This document shows, piece after piece, positions 23,693 to 31,566 of a DNA stretch of 35,260 bases. The DNA comes from an uncultured Treponema sp. (lineage in GTDB: Bacteria; Spirochaetota; Spirochaetia; Treponematales; Treponemataceae): NCBI GenBank assembly GCA_905236465.1, contig CAJOQA010000329.1:1-35260 (forward strand), in the 5' to 3' direction. The number at the start of each line of letters is the position of its first letter. Position 1 is the first letter of the stretch. A model generated the notes under the pieces. That model was given only the letters and a program-made list of their open reading frames with translations, was not told the origin of the DNA and ran no database searches. Position numbers and translations under genes: made by a program.

Positions 23693-24439
23693 ATGAAATT
23701 AACAAAAATTATTGCCGGCACTGTGTGCTTGGCAGCTCTTTCAGGAACTATGTTCGCACAGCAGACTGTAAAGAACCAGAACGATTCAAGAACTGAAACA
23801 ACAGTTGATGAAGAATACTTGAGCAATGCAGAAGATGTTATTATCACAGAGCTTGCTACTTCGCCAGAATATGACAACAAACTTGTTGCCCTTACCTATC
23901 TTGAGGATGCAGTTGCAGCTGGAAGAACATCTCCTGATATTGTAGCGGCCTTACAGGGACTTGCCGGTGAAGGTGTTACAACTCAGGCTAGAACAAAGGG
24001 ACGTGTAATGAACAACTTCCCCGATATCCGTGCAAAGGCTTGTGATATCTTAGGTGAAGTTCCTTCTAAAGAAGCAAAAAACACCCTTATGACTATTGCA
24101 CAAGATGACAAAGAACCTATGGTTGTTACTGCTGCTGTTCGCTCTCTTGGAAACATTGGTATGAATGATAACAACGAAGTTGTTAATATGATTGCCTTTA
24201 TTCAGAAGAAGTATGCTGCATTAAATCCAACAAGTTCTCTTGCACTTGAGATTTTAAATGCATATGAAAAGTTAGCACCTTCAGTAACTGCAGCAGAAGA
24301 TAGAAAAACAATGATAGAATCTGTCAGTGAAATTGCTTCAAACTATCATTTTGTAACACCTGTACGCACTAGGGCTTTAGGTCTTCTTAAGACTCTGCAA
24401 GGTCAGGGAAACTCTTCTTCAAAGAAAAGCGGAAAATAA
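23693..24439 (+). CDS. Exported HEAT-repeat protein
   Basis: This 248-residue protein starts with a Sec signal peptide (MKLTKIIAGTVCLAALSGTMFAQQ, cleavage probably after FAQ or MFA). The mature protein is alpha-helical with HEAT-like repeats. The clearest is DIRAKACDILGEVPSKEAKNTLMTIAQDDKEPMVVTAAVRSLGNIG at about residues 110-160; another, VRTRALGLLKTL, lies near the end. A Ser/Lys tail closes it. HEAT stacks bind proteins; a periplasmic role is inferred. AGGAGGAACTG is the strongest Shine-Dalgarno nearby, implying high expression. It follows the lipoprotein gene by 56 bases and ends at a strong terminator. No specific function is recognisable. Confidence 0.85.
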   Translation: MKLTKIIAGTVCLAALSGTMFAQQTVKNQNDSRTETTVDEEYLSNAEDVIITELATSPEYDNKLVALTYLEDAVAAGRTSPDIVAALQGLAGEGVTTQARTKGRVMNNFPDIRAKACDILGEVPSKEAKNTLMTIAQDDKEPMVVTAAVRSLGNIGMNDNNEVVNMIAFIQKKYAALNPTSSLALEILNAYEKLAPSVTAAEDRKTMIESVSEIASNYHFVTPVRTRALGLLKTLQGQGNSSSKKSGK

Positions 24440-24448
24440 TCTGCATAA

Positions 24449-24506
24449 AAAAAGGCAACTTTTAAAATCCTAACAAAGAATTTTAAAGTTGCCTTATTTT
24501 TTTTAT
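24449..24506. terminator. Bidirectional terminator between the HEAT gene and tRNA-Arg
   Basis: AAGGCAACTTTTAAAAT (24452-24468) pairs with ATTTTAAAGTTGCCTT (24480-24495), with one bulged base, around an eleven-base loop. ATTTTTTTTAT follows on the plus strand and a T-run on the minus strand, so it serves both the HEAT gene and tRNA-Arg. Confidence 0.88.
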
Positions 24507-24508
24507 AG

Positions 24509-24582
24509 TGGGAGATACGGGATTCGAACCCACAACCTTCGGCTCCGGAGGCCAACGCTCTATCCAATTGAGCTAATCTCTC
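24509..24582 (-). tRNA. tRNA-Arg (anticodon CCG)
   Basis: The minus strand folds as a cloverleaf: acceptor GAGAGAT with ATCTCCC (one A2-C71 mismatch), D arm GCTC/GAGC, and anticodon stem TTGGC/GCCGA with loop CTCCGGA, giving anticodon CCG (24548-24546). The five-base variable loop is followed by T arm GTGGG-TTCGAAT-CCCGT (two wobble pairs at its base). The discriminator is A and CCA is not encoded. It reads the CGG codon. Confidence 0.93.
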
Positions 24583-24593
24583 AATATGTTAAT

Positions 24594-24622
24594 AATATAA
24601 AGTTTTAATAGTAAAATGTCAA
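24594..24622 (-). promoter_or_regulatory. Promoter of tRNA-Arg
   Basis: On the minus strand a perfect -35 TTGACA (24622-24617), a 17-base spacer and a -10 TATATT (24599-24594) precede the tRNA 5' end at 24582 by 11 bases. Confidence 0.85.
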
Positions 24623-24647
24623 TAAATAAATTTTAAAAAGAGGTTTT

Positions 24648-25238
24648 ATGTATCCCATAATACTTGCGTCATCTTCTCCTAGACGTCAGGAAATATTAAA
24701 ATTGCTTAACATTCCTTTTCTTGTACATCCTGCTAATATGGAAGAAACCTACCCTTCCGACTTAGAAATAAAAAAAGTACCGGAATTTCTTGCTGAAAAA
24801 AAAGTAAAGGCTGTTATGGATTCGATACAAAAGGAACAAGAAATACCTTGGATACTTGGGGCTGATACTGTTATCATATTGAACAATAAGATTTATGGGC
24901 AACCACAAAGCCAAGAAGAGGCGGCTGAGTTTTTACATGATTTTTCTGGCTGCAAACACGAAGTTGTAACAGGCCTTGCCTTGTATAATGGAAATACAAA
25001 GGAAATTGTAAAAAGAACAAGCATTAATCAGGTTTCTTTTGCAAAACTTACAAATAAAGAAATAGAGTGGTATTTAAGCACTGGGGAATGGCATGGTGTT
25101 GCAGGAGCCTATAGAATCCAGGGGTTAGCATCATGTTTTATAAAAAAAATAAATGGAAGTGAATCTTCTGTAATGGGCTTGCCAATATTTGAGCTTTATG
25201 ATATGCTAAAAAAACAAAATTATTCTTTAATAGATTAA
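24648..25238 (+). CDS. maf: Maf-family nucleoside triphosphate pyrophosphatase
   Basis: This 196-residue protein has the Maf signature LASSSPRRQEILKLL (about residues 6-20), WILGADTVIILNNKIYGQP (about 68-86) and the C-terminal GVAGAYRIQGLASCFIKKINGSESSVMGLP stretch. Maf proteins hydrolyse non-canonical or modified nucleotides (dTTP/UTP or m7GTP) and are linked to septum formation. The subtype cannot be settled by eye. AGAGG lies before the ATG. It is divergent from tRNA-Arg and precedes the rpsB leader by a 140-base gap. Confidence 0.94.
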   Translation: MYPIILASSSPRRQEILKLLNIPFLVHPANMEETYPSDLEIKKVPEFLAEKKVKAVMDSIQKEQEIPWILGADTVIILNNKIYGQPQSQEEAAEFLHDFSGCKHEVVTGLALYNGNTKEIVKRTSINQVSFAKLTNKEIEWYLSTGEWHGVAGAYRIQGLASCFIKKINGSESSVMGLPIFELYDMLKKQNYSLID

Positions 25239-25338
25239 AGAGTTGTTTTGTCGGATATAAAAATGTGCTGTTAGCATGAATTTTTATGTTACGAAATCTT
25301 CCGGGCCTTTTATAAGGTTACGAGAAACAAGGTTAGGT

Positions 25339-25362
25339 GGAAAGGTTTAGTTGAACTTTTCC
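25339..25362 (+). promoter_or_regulatory. Hairpin in the rpsB leader next to the Shine-Dalgarno
   Basis: GGAAAGGTT (25339-25347) pairs with AACTTTTCC (25354-25362), nine pairs with one G-U, around a six-base loop. It ends three bases before GAAGGAG (25366-25372), the rpsB ribosome-binding site. The 140-base gap after maf contains this and a second imperfect stem (about 25256-25289); no convincing promoter is seen in it. Confidence 0.45.
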
Positions 25363-25378
25363 GGTGAAGGAGTTAGTC

Positions 25379-26251
25379 ATGGCAGTAGTAACCATGAAGA
25401 GTCTTCTTGAGTCCGGTGTACACTTCGGACATCAGGTAAAACGTTGGGATCCACGCATGAAGAAGTATATCTTCGCAGAGCGTAATGGTATTCACATCAT
25501 TGATTTGCAGAAAACAATTACTGCAATAAAAGACAGCTACGATGAAATCCGTAAGGTTGCATCAGCTGGTAAATCAGTTCTTTTTGTTGGAACAAAAAAG
25601 CAGGCTCAGCAGGCAATAGCTAAAGAAGCTGAACGTTGTGGTCAGTTTTATGTAAATAACCGCTGGCTTGGCGGTACACTTACAAATTTCTCTACAATTA
25701 AAAAGTCTCTTCTTCGTCTTAAGAAGATTGAAAAAATGGAAGTAGATGGAACTTTCAACAATCTTACAAAGAAAGAAGTTGCAAATCTTTTAAAAGAAAA
25801 AGAAAAGCTTACAAAGAATTATGGTGGCATGAAGGATATGAAAGAACTTCCTGGTGCCGTATTCATTATTGATACTCATAAAGAGCAGATTGCTGTAGCA
25901 GAAGCCCGTCGCATGGGTATTCCGATTGTTGCAATCGTAGACACAAACTGCAATCCAGAAGGCATTGACTTCCCCATTCCTGGAAACGATGATGCAATTC
26001 GTGCAATAAGCCTCTTTACATCTATTATTGCAAACGCTGTTATTGAAGCTGATAACGAGCAGGGACTTAAGATTATTGAAAGCCTTACTGATGACGATGA
26101 TGTTACAACTGATGCTTCAACAAAGAAAGAAGACGAGGAAATCGTTGACTATTCAAACTACACTCCTACTGAAATAAAGGAAGAGGATGCTGAAGCTGAC
26201 CGCCGTGACGAAGAAAGCCTTATCGATGAAGATAAGATGTACGAAAAATAA
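25379..26251 (+). CDS. rpsB: 30S ribosomal protein S2
   Basis: This 290-residue protein is S2: LLESGVHFGHQVKRWDPRMKKYIFAERNGIHIIDL at the start and NNRWLGGTLTNF (about 94-105) are diagnostic. The ATG at 25379 is chosen over an upstream in-frame TTG (25364) because GAAGGAG lies six bases upstream and the N terminus then matches other S2 proteins. Compared with E. coli (241 residues) it has an acidic C-terminal tail of about 55 residues rich in D and E. It starts the rpsB-tsf-frr-uppS-cdsA-dxr-rseP block. Confidence 0.97.
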   Translation: MAVVTMKSLLESGVHFGHQVKRWDPRMKKYIFAERNGIHIIDLQKTITAIKDSYDEIRKVASAGKSVLFVGTKKQAQQAIAKEAERCGQFYVNNRWLGGTLTNFSTIKKSLLRLKKIEKMEVDGTFNNLTKKEVANLLKEKEKLTKNYGGMKDMKELPGAVFIIDTHKEQIAVAEARRMGIPIVAIVDTNCNPEGIDFPIPGNDDAIRAISLFTSIIANAVIEADNEQGLKIIESLTDDDDVTTDASTKKEDEEIVDYSNYTPTEIKEEDAEADRRDEESLIDEDKMYEK

Positions 26252-26266
26252 TTTTGGAGTTAAGTA

Positions 26267-27100
26267 ATGGCTATTTCTAGTGCTCAGATTAAGCAGTTGC
26301 GCGAACAAACTGGCGCAGGTATGATGGATTGTAAAAAGGCTCTTGTAGAGACAAATGGTGATTTTGATGCTGCTGCAAAGTACTTAAAGGAAAAAGGACT
26401 TGCTGCTGTAGCAAAGAGATCAGAGCGTGTAACAAGCGAAGGACGTATCTTTATCCGCCAGAAGGATAATAAGATTGTAATAGCTGAGCTTGTATGCGAG
26501 ACAGACTTTGTTGCAAACAATGCAGACTTTGTTGCTTCTGGTGAAAAGATTGTTGAAGAAATTTTTGCTAAGGGCTATACAAAAGTTGAAAAAGAGCTTT
26601 CAGATATTCTTCTTGACTTTGCAACAAGGACCCGTGAGAATATGTCTTTGAGCAAGGTTCAGGTTCTTGAAGTTCCAGAAAACGCAAGTGCAGGTATCTA
26701 TGTTCACTCTGATAACAAGCAGGCAGCAGTTGTTATTGTAAAGGGTTCAACTGATGATAAGGTAAAGCAGTTTGCAAAAGACTGCTGTATGCATATTGTT
26801 GCATTTACACCTGCTTATATCCGTCAGTCAGATGTTCCTCAGTCTTATATTGATGAGCAGAGGGATATATTTAAATCACAGATGGACCAGGATGAAAAAA
26901 TGGCATCTAAGCCAGAGAACGTAAAGGAAGGAATTCTTCAGGGAAAAATAAAGAAGAATCTTGCCGAAGTATGTTTCATGGATCAGATGTTTGTAAAAGA
27001 TGACAAGAAATCTGTTTCTGCAAAGCTTGCTGAAATCGGAAAAGAAGTTTCTGCAACACTTGAATTTGGAGAGATTGTACCTCTCACTTTAGGAAAGTAA
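26267..27100 (+). CDS. tsf: Elongation factor Ts
   Basis: This 277-residue protein begins with the EF-Ts UBA-like domain and signature LREQTGAGMMDCKKALVETNGDFDAAAKYLKEKGL (about residues 10-44), and then VCETDFVANN (about 72-81), which contacts EF-Tu. EF-Ts recycles EF-Tu-GDP to the GTP form. The gene lies 15 bases after rpsB, with TTGGAG before the ATG, in the standard rpsB-tsf pair. A hairpin with a T-rich tail follows before frr. Confidence 0.97.
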   Translation: MAISSAQIKQLREQTGAGMMDCKKALVETNGDFDAAAKYLKEKGLAAVAKRSERVTSEGRIFIRQKDNKIVIAELVCETDFVANNADFVASGEKIVEEIFAKGYTKVEKELSDILLDFATRTRENMSLSKVQVLEVPENASAGIYVHSDNKQAAVVIVKGSTDDKVKQFAKDCCMHIVAFTPAYIRQSDVPQSYIDEQRDIFKSQMDQDEKMASKPENVKEGILQGKIKKNLAEVCFMDQMFVKDDKKSVSAKLAEIGKEVSATLEFGEIVPLTLGK

Positions 27101-27110
27101 AAAAAACAAT

Positions 27111-27148
27111 AGGAGTTGACAGGTATTGCTGCCAACTCCTTATTTTAT
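27111..27148 (+). terminator. Attenuator-like hairpin between tsf and frr
   Basis: AGGAGTTG-A-CAG (27111-27122) pairs with CTG-C-CAACTCCT (27129-27140), eleven pairs with one A-C mismatch, followed by TATTTTAT. It may terminate part of the rpsB-tsf transcripts, letting frr and the following genes be expressed at a lower level. It also masks AGGAG away from the frr start. Confidence 0.6.
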
Positions 27149-27166
27149 AGCAACCGGAGGAAAATT

Positions 27167-27709
27167 ATGGCTGGTGACATCGAAGCACGCATGGAAAAAA
27201 CTGTAAACTCTCTAAAAGAAGAATATAAGACTATCCGTACAGGAAGAGCAAACGCTTCTATTTTTGACAAGGTTCGTGTCGACTACTACGGTACCCCTAC
27301 TCCTTTAAATCAGGTAGGAACAATTTCTATTCCGGAAGCCCGTATGGTTGTTGTTTCTCCTTTTGATAAGTCCCTTATTTCTGCTATAGAAAAAGCTATT
27401 CAAACTGCGGATTTGGGATTGAACCCAAGTAATGATGGTAAGGTTATCCGTATTTCAATTCCACCATTGACATCTGATCGTCGCAAGGAACTTGTAAAGC
27501 AGGCTAAAGGGGTTGCAGAGAATTATCGTACAACAATCAGGAATATTAGACGTGATGGAAATGAAGATTTAAAAAAGCAGCAAAAGGCTGGTGAGCTTAC
27601 AGAGGATCAGCTAAAGACAGAAACTGATAAGTTGCAAAAGCTCACGGATAAGTATGTGGACGAAATTAATAAAGTCTACGAAACAAAAGAAAAGGAAATA
27701 ATGGAATAA
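27167..27709 (+). CDS. frr: Ribosome recycling factor
   Basis: This 180-residue protein has the RRF pattern: MEKTVNSLKEEYKTIRTGRANASIFDKVRVDYYGTPTPLNQVGTISIPEARM near the start and IPPLTSDRRKELVKQAKGVAEN in the middle. With EF-G it splits post-termination ribosomes. The ATG at 27167 is preceded by GGAGG at 27156-27160; the frame is open upstream to 27116, but that part overlaps the tsf-frr hairpin and is not conserved in the family. pyrH, which often sits between tsf and frr, is absent. Confidence 0.97.
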   Translation: MAGDIEARMEKTVNSLKEEYKTIRTGRANASIFDKVRVDYYGTPTPLNQVGTISIPEARMVVVSPFDKSLISAIEKAIQTADLGLNPSNDGKVIRISIPPLTSDRRKELVKQAKGVAENYRTTIRNIRRDGNEDLKKQQKAGELTEDQLKTETDKLQKLTDKYVDEINKVYETKEKEIME

Positions 27710-27712
27710 AAA

Positions 27713-28438
27713 GTGAGTCAAGAGTCACTTTCACTAATAAATAAGGATTCTCTTCCCATCCATATTGGTATTATTATGGATGGGAATGGTCGTTGGGCAA
27801 AACAAAAGGGTCTCATTCGCACTAAGGGCCATGAAGAAGGCTTAAAAAAAGCTAAATTAATTGCTAAAGTTGCTTCTAATATTGGTATAAAATATCTAAC
27901 CTTGTATGTTTTTTCTACTGAGAATTGGAAAAGAACCCAACAAGAAGTTGGATTCTTAATGAACCTTATTCATTCACATCTTAAACAAGAACTAAAATTT
28001 TATTCAGATAATAAAATAAGGGTAAAGCTTTTGGGAAATATGGAAGGTTTACCTAAAAATATCCAAGAGGATATTCTTGAAACAGAAGAAGAAACTAAAG
28101 ATTTTGATGGCTTAACTATTTGTCTTGCTATAAATTATGGTGGAAGAGACGAGTTGGTTCGTAGTGTTAAAAAAATCATAAATAAGCAAGTTCCCGCAGA
28201 ATCAGTAGATGAAAAAGTGATTTCTGACAATTTTGATATACCAGATTTACCTGATGTAGATTTGTTGATAAGAACTGGTGGTGAATTAAGGCTTAGCAAC
28301 TTTCTAATTTGGCATGCTTCTTATGCTGAACTTATTTTTACAAAAACATTATGGCCTGATTATAATGAAGACGAATTCTATGACAATATATTAGAATTTC
28401 AAAAAAGAACTAGACGTTTCGGAGCGGTAATTCAATGA
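27713..28438 (+). CDS. uppS: Undecaprenyl (isoprenyl) diphosphate synthase
   Basis: This 241-residue cis-prenyltransferase has HIGIIMDGNGRWAKQKGL (catalytic D23), LTLYVFSTENWKR and the C-terminal IRTGGELRLSNFLIWHASYAEL motif. It makes the undecaprenyl diphosphate carrier used for peptidoglycan from farnesyl diphosphate and IPP units. The start is GTG at 27713, three bases after the frr stop. A GGA seven bases upstream lies within frr, so coupling to frr is likely. It overlaps cdsA by four bases (ATGA). Confidence 0.96.
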   Translation: MSQESLSLINKDSLPIHIGIIMDGNGRWAKQKGLIRTKGHEEGLKKAKLIAKVASNIGIKYLTLYVFSTENWKRTQQEVGFLMNLIHSHLKQELKFYSDNKIRVKLLGNMEGLPKNIQEDILETEEETKDFDGLTICLAINYGGRDELVRSVKKIINKQVPAESVDEKVISDNFDIPDLPDVDLLIRTGGELRLSNFLIWHASYAELIFTKTLWPDYNEDEFYDNILEFQKRTRRFGAVIQ

Positions 28439-29331
28439 CAGCAAAAACACTTTTTTCGCGTTTGTTCATTTTTTTTGTAGGACTTCCCATTGTTTTGACA
28501 ATAGTTTTCTTAAACTATCATACACATTTACCACTTCATCTTCTTATCATTTTGTTTTGTTTTTGGGGATCAAGAGAAGCCTTTGCAATGTTTTCCAAAA
28601 AAACAAGTCTTTTACCCAAGTCTTTTATTGTTTTTTCTTCCATACTAATACCTATTTCTGCTGCTCTATATAAGGTTTTACCCTCTTTTATAAATATTAC
28701 CTTCCCCTTTGGAACTGAAATTATTACTTATGTTTTTATTTTTACAGTTTTAATTGCACTTTTTATAGAAGTTGTTAGTGCGCAAACTTTTGAAAATTCA
28801 ATTGCAAGGGTAACATCTTCAGTTTTTATAATACTTTATGCTGGCTATATGCTTACTTTTGTTTCCAGAATGACGGATTTTTCAAAGAATGGTCTTGATG
28901 CCTCTACTCCATTAATAGCAGTTTTTTTGATGATGGTATTTTTTTGCGATTCCTTTGCCTGGTTTTTTGGAGTTCTCTTTGGGAAAAATAACAAAGGTTT
29001 TATAAAATCAAGCCCAAATAAAAGTTTAGCGGGTTTTTCTGGAGGCTTTGTAGGCTCAATCTTTGCAGGTCTTCTTGCTTTGTATATTTGGCCTGATATT
29101 TTTGTTGGTTCTCCTGTAAAAATTATTGTGATTGGCATTTTAATGGCTTTTTCTTCTATCGTTGGCGATTTAATAGAGTCTGTTTTTAAACGGTCTGCTG
29201 ATGTAAAAGATTCTGGAAAAGTTATTCCTGGACGTGGTGGTGCATTGGATTCAGTAGATTCAATTATAATGTCAGTTCCAATTTTTTATATTTTAATATC
29301 CATTTTCTACGGACCTTTTGGAGCTTTATAG
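28435..29331 (+). CDS. cdsA: Phosphatidate cytidylyltransferase
   Basis: This 298-residue integral membrane protein has about eight hydrophobic segments. The C-terminal CDP-diglyceride synthetase signature is FKRSADVKDSGKVIPGRGGALDSVDS (about residues 251-276), with FFCDSFAWFFG and GDLIES also present. It makes CDP-diacylglycerol from phosphatidate and CTP in the inner membrane. The signature departs from the usual PGHGGxxDR: histidine is R267 and the arginine after D272 is S273. The remaining acidic residues are in place. It lies between uppS and dxr as in many bacteria. Confidence 0.94.
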   Translation: MTAKTLFSRLFIFFVGLPIVLTIVFLNYHTHLPLHLLIILFCFWGSREAFAMFSKKTSLLPKSFIVFSSILIPISAALYKVLPSFINITFPFGTEIITYVFIFTVLIALFIEVVSAQTFENSIARVTSSVFIILYAGYMLTFVSRMTDFSKNGLDASTPLIAVFLMMVFFCDSFAWFFGVLFGKNNKGFIKSSPNKSLAGFSGGFVGSIFAGLLALYIWPDIFVGSPVKIIVIGILMAFSSIVGDLIESVFKRSADVKDSGKVIPGRGGALDSVDSIIMSVPIFYILISIFYGPFGAL

Positions 29332-29340
29332 GATAGATGA

Positions 29341-30447
29341 ATGAAAAAAAAGATTGTAGTACTAGGATGTACGGGTTCTATTGGTAGCCAAACCTTGGAT
29401 ATAGCAAGGAACTTTCCTGATTTATTTGAGGTTGTTGGACTGTGCGCAAATAAAAATACTGATAAATTTCAGAATCTATGCAAAGAATTTAAGTGTAAAT
29501 CTTCTTTATTTTCAAAAGATGGCATCTTTGGTCTAAAAAAACTTATTGAAGACTCTGCTGCTGATATAGTTGTAAATGGAATAGCTGGTGCTGCAGGTCT
29601 AGAACCTTCCGTCTTTGTATTGGAGAACGGAATTGACCTGGCCCTTGCAAACAAAGAGACAGTTGTCATGGCTTGGTCTTTGGTAAAAGATATCAGTTCA
29701 AAAAAATCAGCAAAAATTTTACCCGTTGACTCTGAACATAGTGCAATATTTAACCTTACTCAATCAGTTGGAATTGATAAGATCAGTGAAATAATTATAA
29801 CAGCTAGTGGCGGTCCATTTAGAAACTATACAAAAGCAGAACTTGCTAATGTTACGTTGGAGCAAGCACTAAACCATCCAACTTGGAATATGGGTCCAAA
29901 AATTACAGTTGACAGCGCCACCCTTGCAAACAAAGGGTTAGAAGTTATAGAAGCTGCCAGGCTTTTTGACATGCAAACAGACCGTATAAAAGTTGTAGTT
30001 CATCCCCAAAGCCTTATACATTCCCTGGTAAGAACTAATGATGGTATGCTTTATGCTCAAATTAGTGATCCTGATATGAGGCATCCTATTTTGGGTGCCT
30101 TAACCTGGCCAGAAAATATCCACAACTACCTTACCCCATTTGACTTAGCAGGACATGAAATGACTTTCTTTGCACCTCGGTTAGATGATTTTCCCCTTTT
30201 GCGCCTTGCATATGAATGTGCTAAAAAAGGAAATTCTTACACCATAGCCTTTAATGCGGCAAATGAAATTGCGGTTGCTGCTTTTATAAGTAAAGAATGC
30301 ACTTTTCTTGATATAAACAAAATAGTTGCCGCAACTTTGGAATGTGATTGGTCTCAAGCTGCAGGGGATTTGACTTCTATTCTAGACGCGGATACTAAGG
30401 CTAGAAAAAAAGCAAGTGAAATTCTTACAAAAATAAAGGAATCTTAA
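29341..30447 (+). CDS. dxr: 1-deoxy-D-xylulose-5-phosphate reductoisomerase
   Basis: This 368-residue protein has the NADPH-binding LGCTGSIGSQTLDIA (about residues 8-22), NGIAGAAGLEPS, the metal- and substrate-binding VDSEHSAIF (about 134-142), SGGPFRN, and NHPTWNMGPKITVDSATLANKGLEVIEA (about 183-210). It makes 2-C-methylerythritol 4-phosphate, the committed step of the non-mevalonate isoprenoid pathway that feeds UppS. It lies nine bases after cdsA and abuts rseP with no gap. Confidence 0.96.
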   Translation: MKKKIVVLGCTGSIGSQTLDIARNFPDLFEVVGLCANKNTDKFQNLCKEFKCKSSLFSKDGIFGLKKLIEDSAADIVVNGIAGAAGLEPSVFVLENGIDLALANKETVVMAWSLVKDISSKKSAKILPVDSEHSAIFNLTQSVGIDKISEIIITASGGPFRNYTKAELANVTLEQALNHPTWNMGPKITVDSATLANKGLEVIEAARLFDMQTDRIKVVVHPQSLIHSLVRTNDGMLYAQISDPDMRHPILGALTWPENIHNYLTPFDLAGHEMTFFAPRLDDFPLLRLAYECAKKGNSYTIAFNAANEIAVAAFISKECTFLDINKIVAATLECDWSQAAGDLTSILDADTKARKKASEILTKIKES

Positions 30448-31566
30448 ATGACTATAGTATTAGGGCTTGTCGGATTAGGTTTTCTTGTCGTTTTCCATGA
30501 ATTCGGGCATTTTATTGTAGCTAAGTTGTACGGTGTAAACGTTGAAACCTTTTCACTTGGAATGGGGCCTGTTTTACTCCATCACAAATGTGGCGATGTT
30601 GATTTTCGTCTTTCATTGATCCCTTTTGGTGGCTACTGTGGTATGAAAGGAGAAAAGGATTACCAAAAAGCCCTGGAAGAAAATCTGTCTGAAATTCAGG
30701 GGGAAAAAGATTCTTTTTATGGAACACATCCCTTAAAAAGATTGCTGATAGCTTTTGCAGGTCCATTTTTTAACCTTTTATTTGCATTTATCGCCTTTTT
30801 TATCGTTGCCCTTGTTGGATATAGTTATTATGACGCAGATACACAAGTCCGCATGGCTGATACGGTTTATGAAGGAACTGAATCTATAGCACATAAAAGT
30901 GGAATGCAGGATGGTGATATTATAGTTAGCATAAATGGCAAAAACATGGATTATTTTACGGATATTGCCCAATATATTGCTATGCATGGAGACGAAGATT
31001 TAACTGTTCGCATTAATAGGGATAATAATTTTTTTGATTTAATAATACATTCAGATTTAGATAAGGAAACAGGTTCTGGAAAAATAGGAGTGGTCTCATC
31101 AAATTTCGACAAGGAAAGATTCTATGGCCCCTTTCCAGTAGGAAAAGCTGTTTGTGAGGGGGCTTTTCAAACAGCTTTTATGCTAAAAAGCGTTGTAGAA
31201 AGCGTTGCCATACTTTTTAAAGGAATTAATATATCAAGTGCGGTTTGTGGACCTGTAAGAATAACAACTTTGATCGGTGATACAGTTTCAGAAGGTTTTA
31301 AAGAAGGACTTCATTCTGGTCTTGTAAGCAGCTTAAAGCTTTTATCCCTCATAAGTATCTCCTTGTTTTTTACAAATTTGCTTCCAATACCAATTTTAGA
31401 TGGTGGAATAATTGTATTCGCTTTCTTTGAATTTATCGCACGGAAAAAAATTCACCCAAAAGTTTTATATTATATTCAGATTGCAGGACTTTTTATTATA
31501 GGTCTGATTGTAATTTTAGCAGTTAGCAGTGATATACGATATTTTATCAGTAGAGGCAATTTATGA
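30448..31566 (+). CDS. rseP: RseP-type site-2 membrane metalloprotease
   Basis: This 372-residue zinc protease has H17-E-F-G-H21 in the first membrane helix, FGGYCGMKG after it, one PDZ domain (about 134-205), and the third zinc-ligand motif NLLPIPILDGG with D318 in a later membrane helix. Such proteases cut transmembrane segments of anti-sigma factors and leftover signal peptides. It has a single PDZ, compared with two in E. coli RseP (450 residues). The start codon follows the dxr stop immediately. It overlaps the next gene by four bases (ATGA). Confidence 0.95.
   Translation: MTIVLGLVGLGFLVVFHEFGHFIVAKLYGVNVETFSLGMGPVLLHHKCGDVDFRLSLIPFGGYCGMKGEKDYQKALEENLSEIQGEKDSFYGTHPLKRLLIAFAGPFFNLLFAFIAFFIVALVGYSYYDADTQVRMADTVYEGTESIAHKSGMQDGDIIVSINGKNMDYFTDIAQYIAMHGDEDLTVRINRDNNFFDLIIHSDLDKETGSGKIGVVSSNFDKERFYGPFPVGKAVCEGAFQTAFMLKSVVESVAILFKGINISSAVCGPVRITTLIGDTVSEGFKEGLHSGLVSSLKLLSLISISLFFTNLLPIPILDGGIIVFAFFEFIARKKIHPKVLYYIQIAGLFIIGLIVILAVSSDIRYFISRGNL

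Noticed and set aside
25364..25378. TTG start adding five residues to rpsB
   Set aside because: It overlaps the Shine-Dalgarno GAAGGAG, and the S2 N terminus matches from the ATG at 25379.
27116..27166. Upstream extension of frr
   Set aside because: It overlaps the tsf-frr hairpin and is not part of the RRF family; GGAGG directly precedes the ATG at 27167.
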